64,000 nucleotides of DNA from Megasphaera stantonii (GTDB lineage: Bacteria; Bacillota; Negativicutes; Veillonellales; Megasphaeraceae): assembly GCF_003367905.1 (NCBI RefSeq), contig NZ_CP029462.1:1-64000 (forward strand). Reading direction: 5' to 3'. The notes under the pieces were generated by a model. The model was not told the DNA's origin. It ran no database searches and worked only from the letters and a program-made list of their open reading frames with translations. This document shows positions 18,277-26,548 of this stretch, in pieces. The translations under genes were made by a program, and so were the position numbers. Every line of letters starts with the position of its first letter. Within the stretch, counting starts at the first letter, position 1.

Positions 18277-18318
18277 GCTGCCTTGCAGCAGACATTAGAG
18301 CAGGAGTTATCGTATAGT

Positions 18319-20457
18319 ATGAAATTGTTTATCGCAGAGAAGCCCAGCATGGCTAGGGAACTGGCAAAATGCCTCCCGCAGCCGCAGCGGCAGGAAAAGG
18401 GCTTTATCCGTACGGGCGGCGGCATCGTCACCTGGGCCTACGGCCACATGCTGCAGCAGGCGGAGCCGCAGGATTATAATCGGCAATACAAGCAGTGGAA
18501 GGACGCCGATTTGCCCATTATTCCAGAGCATTGGAAGCTGCTCGTCAGCCCGAACAGCAGGGAGCAGTTCGACGTCATCTGCCGCCTCATCGGCGACGCC
18601 GACTCCATCGTCCATGCCGGCGACCCTGACAGGGAAGGGCAGCTTCTGATTGACGAAATACTCGATTATGTAGGCAATACGAAGCGCGTCGAGCGCATCC
18701 TTTTAAATGCCCTCGACGAAAAGAGCATCGGTGAAGCCCTTCATGATTTGCGGGATAACGGCGATTTTTCTCATCTCAAGGAATCAGCTTTGGCCCGCAG
18801 CCGTGCCGACTGGCTCATCGGCATGAACCTGTCGCGGGCTTATACGCTGGCCGCCCGCCGGCAGGGACACCGCGTCGTATTTCCCATCGGCCGGGTTAAG
18901 ACGCCGACGCTGGCCTTAGTCGTCCGCCGCCAGCGGGAAATCGACAATTTCAAGCCCGTGACCTATTACGTCGTCAAGGCGCAGTTCAATCATGCCAAGG
19001 GCGTCATTACAGCCCAGTGGCAGCCTGGCGATACGCAGGCCGGCCTCGATTCGGAAGGGCGCTGCATCGATAAAAAGAAAGCTGAAGAAATAGTAGAAAG
19101 GCTGCGCGCTCAGCCCGATGGAACGATTGCCGAAGGGAAGAAGACGAAAAAGAAGGAAGCGCAGCGGCTGCCCTTGTCCTTGTCGTCCCTGCAGGTGCTG
19201 GCAGGTAAGCGCTACGGCTACAGCCCCCAGCAGGTATTGGACGCAGCTCAGCAGCTGTACGAGCGCAAGCTGACGACGTATCCCCGTTCAGACTGCGAGT
19301 ATCTGCCCTTGAATCAGCGAAAGGACGTGCCGGCTATTTTAGCTAATTTAGGCCGCCTTTCAGATAAAACCTTGTCCCAATGGGCCGGGCGGGCCGATGG
19401 CAGCATCAAGAGCCGGGCCTGGAACGACGGCAAGATTACGGCGCACCACGCGATCATCCCGACGACAGTGCCCTGTCCGTACGATAAGCTGACAGCTGTC
19501 CAACGAAATATATATTTCCTCATTGCCCAAGCCTACATGGCGCAGTTTTATCCTGTCCACGAATATATACAGAACCGCATCGTCATCGCCGCCGCCGGCG
19601 AGCAGTTCGTCGCCCACGGCAAAACCGTCGTCGTGTTGGGCTGGAAAGAGCTGTATCAGTCCGATGGAGACGATGATGACGAAAAGGGAGAGTTGCCGCC
19701 GGTCCGCAAGGGCGACGGCGTCCAGTTCCGCCGCGGCAAGGTCGAAGAAAAGGCTACGAAGGCGCCGCCGCGGTTCACCTCGTCGACGCTTCTTCAGGCG
19801 ATGAAGGAAATTTATAAATACGTCAAGGACGATTCGCTGAAGAAAAAGCTTAAAGAAGTGCAGGGCATCGGTACGGAAGCGACGCGGGCCACGATTATCG
19901 GCGAGCTCATCGAGCGGAAATTTTTAGTCGAAGAAGGGAAAAAGAAGTACCTGAAACCGACGGATATGGCCTATCTTCTCGTCGATTCCCTGCCGGACGA
20001 GCTGCTGTATCCCGATGAAACGGCTGTTTGGGAAGAACGGCTGTACCAGATGAGCCTGGGAAAGGACAGCCTAGCCGACTTTCTCAGCGCCCAGGAATTA
20101 TTTTTGCGCAAGCTCATTGCGGCAGCCCGGAACAATGACGGAACGCCGCAGCCAAAGGAAGGGCGCGTATGTCCTCAATGCGGCGGCGCTATGGTACGCC
20201 GCCATGGAAAGTACGGCGATTTCTGGGGCTGTACCAACTATCCCAAATGCCGCCATACGGAGCGCATCGACGCACCGCCTGCGTCGGCGGCAGGCGACGG
20301 GGAATCTTATGTTTGTCCGCGCTGCAAGGAAGGAATCTTTGTCCGCCGCAGCGGCCCATACGGGCCGTTTTGGGCCTGCAGTAAGGAAGGCTGCCGTACG
20401 ACCTGTGCCGACGTAGACGGCGTTCCCAGCATTTATGCTGCCTCGTCCGAAAAATAA
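18319..20457 (+). CDS. topB: DNA topoisomerase III
   Basis: A type IA topoisomerase of 712 residues that decatenates DNA and resolves recombination intermediates. It begins MKLFIAEKPSMARELAK, with the TOPRIM glutamate in IAEKPS and HAGDPDREGQLLIDE as the DxD motif near 105. The active-site tyrosine is in RKLTTYPRSDCEYL near 320. Two C-terminal zinc ribbons follow: CPQCGGAMVRR...C..C and CPRCKEGIFVRR...C...C (about 620-700). The ATG is preferred to a TTG 36 bases upstream because homologues begin at MKLFIAEKPS. It starts 42 bases after the OLD gene and is probably co-transcribed with it. Confidence 0.95.
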   Translation: MKLFIAEKPSMARELAKCLPQPQRQEKGFIRTGGGIVTWAYGHMLQQAEPQDYNRQYKQWKDADLPIIPEHWKLLVSPNSREQFDVICRLIGDADSIVHAGDPDREGQLLIDEILDYVGNTKRVERILLNALDEKSIGEALHDLRDNGDFSHLKESALARSRADWLIGMNLSRAYTLAARRQGHRVVFPIGRVKTPTLALVVRRQREIDNFKPVTYYVVKAQFNHAKGVITAQWQPGDTQAGLDSEGRCIDKKKAEEIVERLRAQPDGTIAEGKKTKKKEAQRLPLSLSSLQVLAGKRYGYSPQQVLDAAQQLYERKLTTYPRSDCEYLPLNQRKDVPAILANLGRLSDKTLSQWAGRADGSIKSRAWNDGKITAHHAIIPTTVPCPYDKLTAVQRNIYFLIAQAYMAQFYPVHEYIQNRIVIAAAGEQFVAHGKTVVVLGWKELYQSDGDDDDEKGELPPVRKGDGVQFRRGKVEEKATKAPPRFTSSTLLQAMKEIYKYVKDDSLKKKLKEVQGIGTEATRATIIGELIERKFLVEEGKKKYLKPTDMAYLLVDSLPDELLYPDETAVWEERLYQMSLGKDSLADFLSAQELFLRKLIAAARNNDGTPQPKEGRVCPQCGGAMVRRHGKYGDFWGCTNYPKCRHTERIDAPPASAAGDGESYVCPRCKEGIFVRRSGPYGPFWACSKEGCRTTCADVDGVPSIYAASSEK

Positions 20458-20528
20458 ACCTGTCGGGGACGGCGTACGGTGTAAGCGTCTGTGCCGTATA
20501 GTACAGCAGAGGAGAGGAGGGGTGAAGG

Positions 20529-21815
20529 ATGGATACAGCGCAGGCCCGGCGTTGGTGCCGCCAGCAGAAATACGACCAGGCAGCGGCTATGTATGCCCGG
20601 CAAATTGCCGCAATGGATGCATGGGGGCCGTGGGACTATTACTACTACGCCTACAGCCTGAGCAAACTGAGAGAGTATGCCGAAGGACGGGAGATTTCCC
20701 GCCGGTGCATCATAGCCTTTCCCGGCTTCACCCAAATCCGGGATGTATACGGCTGGTGCCTGTATCATCTGTACGTGCGTCCTTTTATACCCGGACAGTC
20801 TGACGAAGACGATTTCCGACGGGCCGTTGAGGCCATCGTCAAGTATACCGAGCAAACGGCTCAATCCCCTTATGAACGGGCCGTCTGGAAGATGATCGAC
20901 GTGCTGCGCCGGCAGAAAAAAGCTACCGCTGAAGAGATAGACTCCTGGCTGACTCTCCTTAATCCTAACAGGTTGTCTTTGCAGCCGCAGGAGTACGTCA
21001 AAGACGGCGAATGGCTGAGCGGCGCGTCGTACCGCGAGCGGTGGTATGCTCTGAAGAGCGGCGTATTGGTCAAGAAGGGGGAATATGACGCCTGCATTGC
21101 TGTCTGTGAAGAGGGGCTGCGTATTTTTACGGACTTTCACTATGACAATGATATCTGGTTCAAATATCGCATCGCCCTCTGCCGCCTCCGCCTCGGCGAC
21201 GTAGACGGCGCAGAGCGAGAATTTTCCGCCCTTTTGCAGTATAAGCAGCATTGGATTATATACCGCGGGCTTTTCTACACAGGGCAGGCGCGGAAAAGCC
21301 TGCGGAAGATGAAACAATACGGCGCCGCAGCCCTGCTCCTGCCGGGGGATATGGCTGATAAAGTCCAGTTCCTCGCTGAATTTGCCGATTCCCTGGCGGG
21401 CCAGGAGGACTTGCGGACGGAGCGGGCCCGGCACTATGCCCTGGCCCTGCGCATTCGGCAGGAAAAAGGCTGGTTCGTTCCGGAGGCTCTGCGCAGGCAG
21501 GCCGCGACGTATGAAGGGCAGATTCCCCGTAAGGCGGAGTTGCTCCGCTCGCTGCAGGCATTCTGGATACGGTGCCGGCACGACGGCGAAGAAGAAAAGC
21601 AGGGCTTTATCTCGGCCGTTCTGCCGGGAGGACGGGCCGGGTTTATCAAGGAATACGGCGGGCCGTCCTATTATTTCAAACGCGATGCCCTCCTGGGGCT
21701 GGACGCCGAGGCAGGGACGTACGTCACCTTTTTCGTCGAAGTCGGCCAGGATCGCTTTGGCGGCAAGGCGTCGCGGCGGGCTGTCGATATCCGGAAAAAA
21801 GAAAGCCTGTTCTGA
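20529..21815 (+). CDS. TPR-like protein with C-terminal cold-shock-type domain, function unknown
   Basis: I do not recognise a named family for the whole 428-residue protein. The first 340 residues are helical, with TPR-like spacing of aromatic and small residues (CRQQKYDQAAAMYARQIAAM at the start, KKGEYDACIAVCEEGLRIF near 175, GDVDGAEREFSALLQY near 220). Residues about 355-425 match a cold-shock/OB fold: QGFISAVLPGGRAGFI, SYYFKRDALLGL, GTYVTFFVE and KASRRAVDI stand in the places of the CSD beta-strands and RNP motifs. This suggests an RNA- or ssDNA-binding scaffold. It lies between topB and dcd, with GAGGAGGGG before the ATG. Confidence 0.7.
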   Translation: MDTAQARRWCRQQKYDQAAAMYARQIAAMDAWGPWDYYYYAYSLSKLREYAEGREISRRCIIAFPGFTQIRDVYGWCLYHLYVRPFIPGQSDEDDFRRAVEAIVKYTEQTAQSPYERAVWKMIDVLRRQKKATAEEIDSWLTLLNPNRLSLQPQEYVKDGEWLSGASYRERWYALKSGVLVKKGEYDACIAVCEEGLRIFTDFHYDNDIWFKYRIALCRLRLGDVDGAEREFSALLQYKQHWIIYRGLFYTGQARKSLRKMKQYGAAALLLPGDMADKVQFLAEFADSLAGQEDLRTERARHYALALRIRQEKGWFVPEALRRQAATYEGQIPRKAELLRSLQAFWIRCRHDGEEEKQGFISAVLPGGRAGFIKEYGGPSYYFKRDALLGLDAEAGTYVTFFVEVGQDRFGGKASRRAVDIRKKESLF

Positions 21816-21913
21816 CGATGAATTTTTCGCATATACTATCTCATTTTGTATGGCGACGCGGCCTGTTTTGGTATATAATTTTGGTATACCACATGGAAAG
21901 GTGAAGGCACAAC

Positions 21914-22438
21914 ATGATTTTATCAGGCAAGGAAATCGTAAAGCATTTGGGTAAGGAAATTATCATTACGCCCTTTCATCCCGAACGGGTCAATCCGAAC
22001 AGCTATAATTTATCGTTATATAATCAGCTGATGGTATATGATGACTACGAGCTGGACATGGCCAAGCCCAATCCGGCGTCGATTATCGACATCCCCGAAG
22101 ACGGCTACGTACTGCAGCCGAATAAGCTCTATTTGGGGCGGACAAACGAGTATACGAAGACTGACGGCTATATTCCTATGCTGGAAGGCCGCTCATCTGT
22201 CGGCCGTCTGGGCGTGTTCATCCACGTGACGGCAGGCTTCGGCGACGTTGGCTTTGCTGGCTACTGGACGCTGGAAATCTTCTGCGTCCAGCCGATCCGC
22301 ATCTATCCCAACGTAGAAATCTGCCAGATTTATTACCACGACATCGACGGCGAGTACGACACATATCAGCACGGAAAATACCAGAACAATTCGGGAATTC
22401 AGCCGAGCATGCTGTGGAAGGATTTTCAGAAGAAATGA
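21914..22438 (+). CDS. dcd: dCTP deaminase
   Basis: Dcd converts dCTP to dUTP, supplying dUMP for thymidylate synthesis; some relatives also hydrolyse dUTP to dUMP. The 174-residue protein carries the trimeric dUTPase-fold motifs: EGRSSVGRLGVFIHVTAGFG near residue 95 and the catalytic glutamate in YWTLEI near 119. AAAGGTGAAGG precedes the ATG. A TATAAT at 21874-21879 is a plausible -10 but no good -35 accompanies it. It is GC-rich like the core genome, so the AT-rich restriction island begins only after its stop codon. Confidence 0.9.
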   Translation: MILSGKEIVKHLGKEIIITPFHPERVNPNSYNLSLYNQLMVYDDYELDMAKPNPASIIDIPEDGYVLQPNKLYLGRTNEYTKTDGYIPMLEGRSSVGRLGVFIHVTAGFGDVGFAGYWTLEIFCVQPIRIYPNVEICQIYYHDIDGEYDTYQHGKYQNNSGIQPSMLWKDFQKK

Positions 22439-22459
22439 GAGAAGTAAAGTGAGGAAAAT

Positions 22460-23344
22460 ATGGCTAAACCTTTTTTGAAATGGGCAGGTGGAAAAAGTCA
22501 GCTTTTAAATGAAATAGAGATGTATTATCCTTTTGAAGATAATCAGGTCACGAAATATGCAGAACCTTTTGTAGGCGGCGGTGCTGTTCTTTTTGATGTA
22601 TTAGGGCGTTATAAGGTAAGCGAAGTATACATCAGTGATATTAATGCAGAACTTATTAATACCTATTGCAGCATTCGTGACCATAGCGGTGATATTATAA
22701 ATCTGCTTAAAAAATATCAAGCGGAATACATCCCGCTTGAAGCTGTTGCCCGAAAAGAATATTATAATATACAGCGGATGAAATTTAATAAATTAAAATT
22801 AAATAATGCGGCTTTTGAAAATATTGAGAAAGCTGCATTGATGATATTTTTAAATAAGACTTGCTTTAATGGATTGTATCGAGTTAATAAAAAAGGATTA
22901 TTTAACGTGCCTATGGGCGCATACAAGAATCCCCTCATTTGTGATGAAATGAATTTACGTTCTGCGGCAGAGGCGCTGCAGAACGTAACTATTGTCTGTG
23001 GAGATTATCGGGAAGCGTCTGCGTTTATCGATAGGCATACATTTGTATATTTTGATCCTCCGTATAGACCGTTAACTGGTACCTCAAGTTTTACAGCGTA
23101 TACGGAACAGCTGTTTAATGATGAAGCACAAATTGAGCTTGCAAAATTTGTTGATGCTATGGATTGTAGAGGAGCAAAAATAGTAGTAAGTAATTCGGAT
23201 CCTAAAAATGTGAATAGAGAAGATAACTTTTTTGATTCTATCTATGCGGCTCATAATATTAAAAGAGTTCAGGCAAGTCGCATGATTAATAGTAATAGTA
23301 AGGCAAGAGGAAAAATTAAAGAATTGCTTATATCAAATTTTTAA
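22460..23344 (+). CDS. DNA adenine methyltransferase, DpnM/Dam family (predicted GATC)
   Basis: The 294-residue protein is a D12-class N6-adenine methyltransferase. It begins FLKWAGGKSQLL, has the SAM-binding motif AEPFVGGGAVLFDVL near residue 35 and the catalytic DPPYRPLTGTSSF near 199, the hallmarks of the Dam/M1.DpnII group. With a DpnII-like endonuclease just downstream the target is very likely GATC. It would protect host double-stranded DNA. AT-rich codon use marks it as foreign. GAGGAAAAT precedes the ATG. Confidence 0.92.
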   Translation: MAKPFLKWAGGKSQLLNEIEMYYPFEDNQVTKYAEPFVGGGAVLFDVLGRYKVSEVYISDINAELINTYCSIRDHSGDIINLLKKYQAEYIPLEAVARKEYYNIQRMKFNKLKLNNAAFENIEKAALMIFLNKTCFNGLYRVNKKGLFNVPMGAYKNPLICDEMNLRSAAEALQNVTIVCGDYREASAFIDRHTFVYFDPPYRPLTGTSSFTAYTEQLFNDEAQIELAKFVDAMDCRGAKIVVSNSDPKNVNREDNFFDSIYAAHNIKRVQASRMINSNSKARGKIKELLISNF

Positions 23345-23426
23345 TAAGAAGAAGCCATATTGTAAATGTAGATTTGCAGCCATATATTGGCAATATTGAC
23401 GATGATGATGAGATGAGGTAATTCGC

Positions 23427-24314
23427 ATGTTTAAAAGAAATTTCGATACATGGCTGGATAGTTTTCGAAACAGTATTGCCACTTATGGGTATTATATTGA
23501 TTTTGAAAAAGTTCATCATAACGTGGAAGCGATTAAAGTCGAACTCAATATTTTAAACGCATTGATTGGTTCTGCGAATATCAAAGCTGACTTCGAAGCA
23601 TTGCTGAAGAAATATCCAGAAGTTTTACCGTGTATTCCGTTGCTATTAGCTGTCAGATTGAAAGAAAAGGACTCGAAAATTTATTGTCAAGATGAAAATG
23701 GTGGATATTTATATGAGTTTGATAATAAAAAATTAGATCCTTTAATTTCATTTGAACAGTACTCATATTTTATGGAAAAAACAGGTTTATTTGATTTATT
23801 GCAAAATCATGTGATCCACAATCTTGTTGATTATGTTACGGGAGTTGAAACTGGTTTAGACAGCAACGGTCGTAAAAATCGCGGCGGACATCTTATGGAA
23901 GATTTAGTAGAAGGATTTATCCAGCAAGCCGGTTTTGTCAAAGGTGAGACATATTTTAAAGAAATGTATATTCATGAAATTACTGATACCTGGGGAGTCA
24001 ATTTATCGGCTATTTCTAATCAGGGAAAGATGGAAAAGCGTTTTGATTTTGTTGTCAAAACAGACGTGATGATTTACGGAGTAGAAACTAATTTTTATGG
24101 GAGCAGCGGAAGCAAATTAAATGAGACTGCCCGTAGCTATAAAACACTTGCTTTGGAATCCGATTCGATTCCAGATTTTACATTTGTATGGTTTACGGAT
24201 GGAAAAGGTTGGACCAAAGCTCGCCATAATCTTGAAGAAACTTTTGATGTTATGGAGCATATTTACAATATTGCTGATTTAGAAAATAATATAATTAATG
24301 AGGTTTTCAAATAA
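23427..24314 (+). CDS. Type II restriction endonuclease, DpnII/MboI family (predicted GATC)
   Basis: The 295-residue protein resembles R.DpnII over its whole length: FDTWLDSFRNSIATYGYY at the N-terminus, LLQNHVIHNLVDYVTGVE and SNGRKNRGGHLMEDLV in the middle, and KRFDFVVKTDVMIYGVETNFYGSSGSKLNETARSY near 200-245. That last segment carries the nuclease core (Asp in FDFVV, Glu in VETNF). It is predicted to cut unmethylated GATC. The TAA stop overlaps the ATG of the next gene (TAATG). An 82-base gap separates it from the first methylase. No internal stop or frameshift is seen, so the enzyme is probably active. Confidence 0.93.
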   Translation: MFKRNFDTWLDSFRNSIATYGYYIDFEKVHHNVEAIKVELNILNALIGSANIKADFEALLKKYPEVLPCIPLLLAVRLKEKDSKIYCQDENGGYLYEFDNKKLDPLISFEQYSYFMEKTGLFDLLQNHVIHNLVDYVTGVETGLDSNGRKNRGGHLMEDLVEGFIQQAGFVKGETYFKEMYIHEITDTWGVNLSAISNQGKMEKRFDFVVKTDVMIYGVETNFYGSSGSKLNETARSYKTLALESDSIPDFTFVWFTDGKGWTKARHNLEETFDVMEHIYNIADLENNIINEVFK

Positions 24315-25060
24315 TGGCAAAGAGAATTACAAAATGGGAACCTGAGAATTTTGAATTAGAAATGACGACCCATTGGTCTTTTCCAAAACGTGGAGATTGG
24401 GCTACACATGATGCTAAATGGAGAGGAAACTGGTCTCCGTATATTCCACGCAATATTTTGCTTCGATATTCTCAAGAGGGAGATTTAATCCTTGACCAAT
24501 TTGCGGGAGGAGGCACAACGTTAGTTGAGGCAAAACTACTGAATAGAAATATTATAGGTGTGGATGTGAACGATGCGGCTCTGACGCGGTGTAAGGAAAA
24601 AACGGCGTTTGAGCATGATGGTGCTGATGGCAAAGTGTTTATTCGAAAAGGAGATGCCCGGAATCTTTTTTTTATTCCTGATGAAGGTATTGATTTAATT
24701 TGTACACATCCTCCTTATGCTAATATTATTCAGTATAGCGAAGATATAGCGGAAGATTTGTCCTTATTAAAAGTTAAAGATTTTCTGAAAGAAATAAACA
24801 CGGTAGCTGCTGAATGCCACCGTGTTCTAAAAAAAGATAAGTTTTGTGCAATTTTAATGGGTGATACTCGGCAGAAAGGGCATATGGTTCCAATGTCATT
24901 TGAAGTCATGCGCATTTTTGAAAACACCGGGTTTAAATTAAAAGAAATTATTATAAAAGAACAACATAATTGTCGGGCAACAGGATATTGGAAAACAAAT
25001 AGCATAAAATATAATTTTCTCTTAATTGCACATGAGTATTTATTCATATTTAGAAAATGA
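24314..25060 (+). CDS. Second DNA methyltransferase of the DpnII-like system (N4/N6 type, not DpnA-like)
   Basis: The 248-residue protein has the SAM motif LILDQFAGGGTTLVEA near residue 58, followed by IIGVDVNDAAL, and a catalytic THPPYANIIQYS near 137. The order SAM motif then PPY, and PPY preceded by TH rather than D, are as in N4-cytosine or TRM11-like amino-methyltransferases. The second methylase of the classical DpnII operon, DpnA, instead has DPPY and the reverse order. The ATG overlaps the restriction gene's stop, so the two are translationally coupled. Base modified and target are unknown; GATC is the natural guess. Confidence 0.8.
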   Translation: MAKRITKWEPENFELEMTTHWSFPKRGDWATHDAKWRGNWSPYIPRNILLRYSQEGDLILDQFAGGGTTLVEAKLLNRNIIGVDVNDAALTRCKEKTAFEHDGADGKVFIRKGDARNLFFIPDEGIDLICTHPPYANIIQYSEDIAEDLSLLKVKDFLKEINTVAAECHRVLKKDKFCAILMGDTRQKGHMVPMSFEVMRIFENTGFKLKEIIIKEQHNCRATGYWKTNSIKYNFLLIAHEYLFIFRK

Positions 25061-25171
25061 GGGCAACTTAAAACATAGTCTTAATATATTAAAATGAATT
25101 TTTTGAGGGTATTCTACGACTATTACTTTAAATGCTTAACAGTTACTATTATGTATAAGGGAGAGAATACA

Positions 25172-26155
25172 ATGAAAGAAATTGCATTACAGGATATTCA
25201 GGGATTTCGCATCGGCAGCGCCCAGGATGAGCAGGGCGGTACGGGCTGTACTGTCCTTATATTTCCTGACGGCGCGCCTTGCGGCGTCGATATTCGCGGC
25301 GGTGGGCCGGCCAGCCGGGAATCGGAGCTCCTCAATCCGACGGCGGCGGCGGAAAGAATCCATGCCGTATTGTTAAGCGGCGGCAGCGCCTTCGGTTTGA
25401 ACGCTGCCGGCGGGGTCATGCAGTATCTGGAAGAAAAGGGCATCGGTTTTCCGACGGGCATCTGCAACGTGCCCCTCGTCGTAGCGTCGTGTATTTTTGA
25501 CCTGGGATGCGGCGACAACGTCCGTCCCGATGCAGCCATGGGCTATGCGGCCTGCGTCGAATCGGAGAGAAACGTGATTCGCGAAGGCAATTACGGCGCA
25601 GGAACCGGCGCGACAGTGGGCAAGCTCTGCGGCCCTAAAGGCATGATGAAGTCCGGCCTCGGCGTATACGCCGTCCAGGTCGGCGAGCTGAAGGTCGGCG
25701 CTGTCGTCGTTGTCAACGCCGTCGGCGACGTATTGGACGAACATAATGAAATCATCGCCGGCATGCTGACCGACGACGGAAAGGGTTTTGCCGATACGCG
25801 CCGCGTCATGCTGGAAGAATACGGCATGCACGATACGCTCTTTTCCCTGCGGGCGGCGGCCGGTACGACCAATACGACGATCGGCGCCGTCGTCACGAAC
25901 GGCAAGTTCGACAAAAGTCACATGAAAAAAATCGCCGCCCTGGCCAGCAACGGCTTTGTGCGGACGATCCGGCCGGTCAACACGACGGCTGACGGCGATT
26001 CCTTGTACGCCCTGAGCGTCGGCGACGTAGAAGCCGACGTCAGCACGACGGGAACGATTGCCGCCTACGTCGTAGAACAGGCCGTACGCCGCGCCGTATT
26101 GACGGCAGAACCGGCATACGGCGTTCCGGCGGCTAAAATCTTAACTATCGGCTAA
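25172..26155 (+). CDS. P1 family (S58, DmpA-like) aminopeptidase / autoprocessing N-terminal nucleophile hydrolase
   Basis: The 327-residue protein belongs to the DmpA/P1 family, which includes L-aminopeptidase/D-esterases and NylC nylon-oligomer hydrolase. Members self-cleave to expose an N-terminal Ser or Thr nucleophile. Signatures here are SGGSAFGLNAAGGVMQYLEE near residue 70, GNYGAGTGATVGKL near 140 and GTTNTTIGAVVTN near 235, where cleavage between Asn and Thr is expected. Natural substrate is unknown. The ATG with AAGGGAGAG upstream is chosen over one 78 bases earlier, which lies in AT-rich non-coding sequence. Confidence 0.88.
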   Translation: MKEIALQDIQGFRIGSAQDEQGGTGCTVLIFPDGAPCGVDIRGGGPASRESELLNPTAAAERIHAVLLSGGSAFGLNAAGGVMQYLEEKGIGFPTGICNVPLVVASCIFDLGCGDNVRPDAAMGYAACVESERNVIREGNYGAGTGATVGKLCGPKGMMKSGLGVYAVQVGELKVGAVVVVNAVGDVLDEHNEIIAGMLTDDGKGFADTRRVMLEEYGMHDTLFSLRAAAGTTNTTIGAVVTNGKFDKSHMKKIAALASNGFVRTIRPVNTTADGDSLYALSVGDVEADVSTTGTIAAYVVEQAVRRAVLTAEPAYGVPAAKILTIG

Positions 26156-26158
26156 TAC

Positions 26159-26220
26159 AAAACGGATTTACCATGCAGGCGTCTGATTCGCCAGACTACA
26201 GGTAAATCCGTTTTCTAGTT
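26159..26220. terminator. Bidirectional terminator between convergent genes
   Basis: A perfect 14-bp stem AAAACGGATTTACC / GGTAAATCCGTTTT (26159-26172 with 26201-26214), with an inner GTCTG/CAGAC hairpin. T runs on either strand serve both the P1 peptidase gene and the convergent SMR operon. Confidence 0.9.
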
Positions 26221-26221
26221 T

Positions 26222-26548
26222 TTATACGAGCTTAATCAATACGACGCCGGCAATCATCGTCGCTACGCCGCATATGCCCAGGGGACGTATGCGCAGGCCG
26301 AAGAAGCGGGCGTCTACGGTCGTTGTCAAGATCAGGCCCAGGGCGCCGAACATGGCGTAGGCGATGCTCAGATCCATGATGCGGATGAGATGGGCCAGGC
26401 AGAGGAAGGACAGGACGACGAAGGAAAGAGCGGCTATGCCGTATCGCTTGTGCGTAAAACCATTTGATTTTTTCAGGCAAATATTGGCGCACAGGTCTAA
26501 CCCAACGGCGCCGACGAGGAGCAGTATGCCCAGAAGATTAACCGTCAT
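26222..26548 (-). CDS. SMR family transporter, MdtI-like subunit (essential Glu replaced by Asp)
   Basis: A 108-residue small multidrug resistance protein with four predicted helices and MdtI features (LSIAYAMFGALGLI in the third helix, FTHKRYG after the first). In E. coli MdtI works with MdtJ as a spermidine exporter. The proton- and substrate-coupling glutamate of helix 1 (LEIVANVFLK in MdtI) is aspartate here (LDLCANICLK). The gene overlaps the end of the partner gene by 11 bases and has an AAAAGGAGG Shine-Dalgarno inside it. Function as an obligate heterodimer is inferred from the pairing. Confidence 0.88.
   Translation of the reverse strand: MTVNLLGILLLVGAVGLDLCANICLKKSNGFTHKRYGIAALSFVVLSFLCLAHLIRIMDLSIAYAMFGALGLILTTTVDARFFGLRIRPLGICGVATMIAGVVLIKLV

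Larger units (their letters stand above)
22439..25171. mobile_element. AT-rich restriction-modification island (horizontal transfer inferred)
   Basis: Base composition and codon use change sharply here: AAA, ATT, TTT and TTA codons dominate, whereas the flanking dcd and P1 peptidase genes use GC-ending codons. The island holds exactly three genes on one strand (methyltransferase, restriction enzyme, second methyltransferase) and nothing else. I see no integrase, transposase or flanking repeats, so the mode of entry is unknown. The composition shift is direct observation; transfer is inference. Confidence 0.7.

Noticed and set aside
18283-18318. TTG start extending topoisomerase III by 12 residues
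   Set aside because: Homologues begin at MKLFIAEKPS and the extra residues are not family-like.
21914-22438. Dcd as an anti-phage dCTP deaminase
   Set aside because: The sequence has the length and motifs of the ordinary nucleotide-metabolism enzyme, with no regulatory domain of the defence type, and GC content like the core genome.
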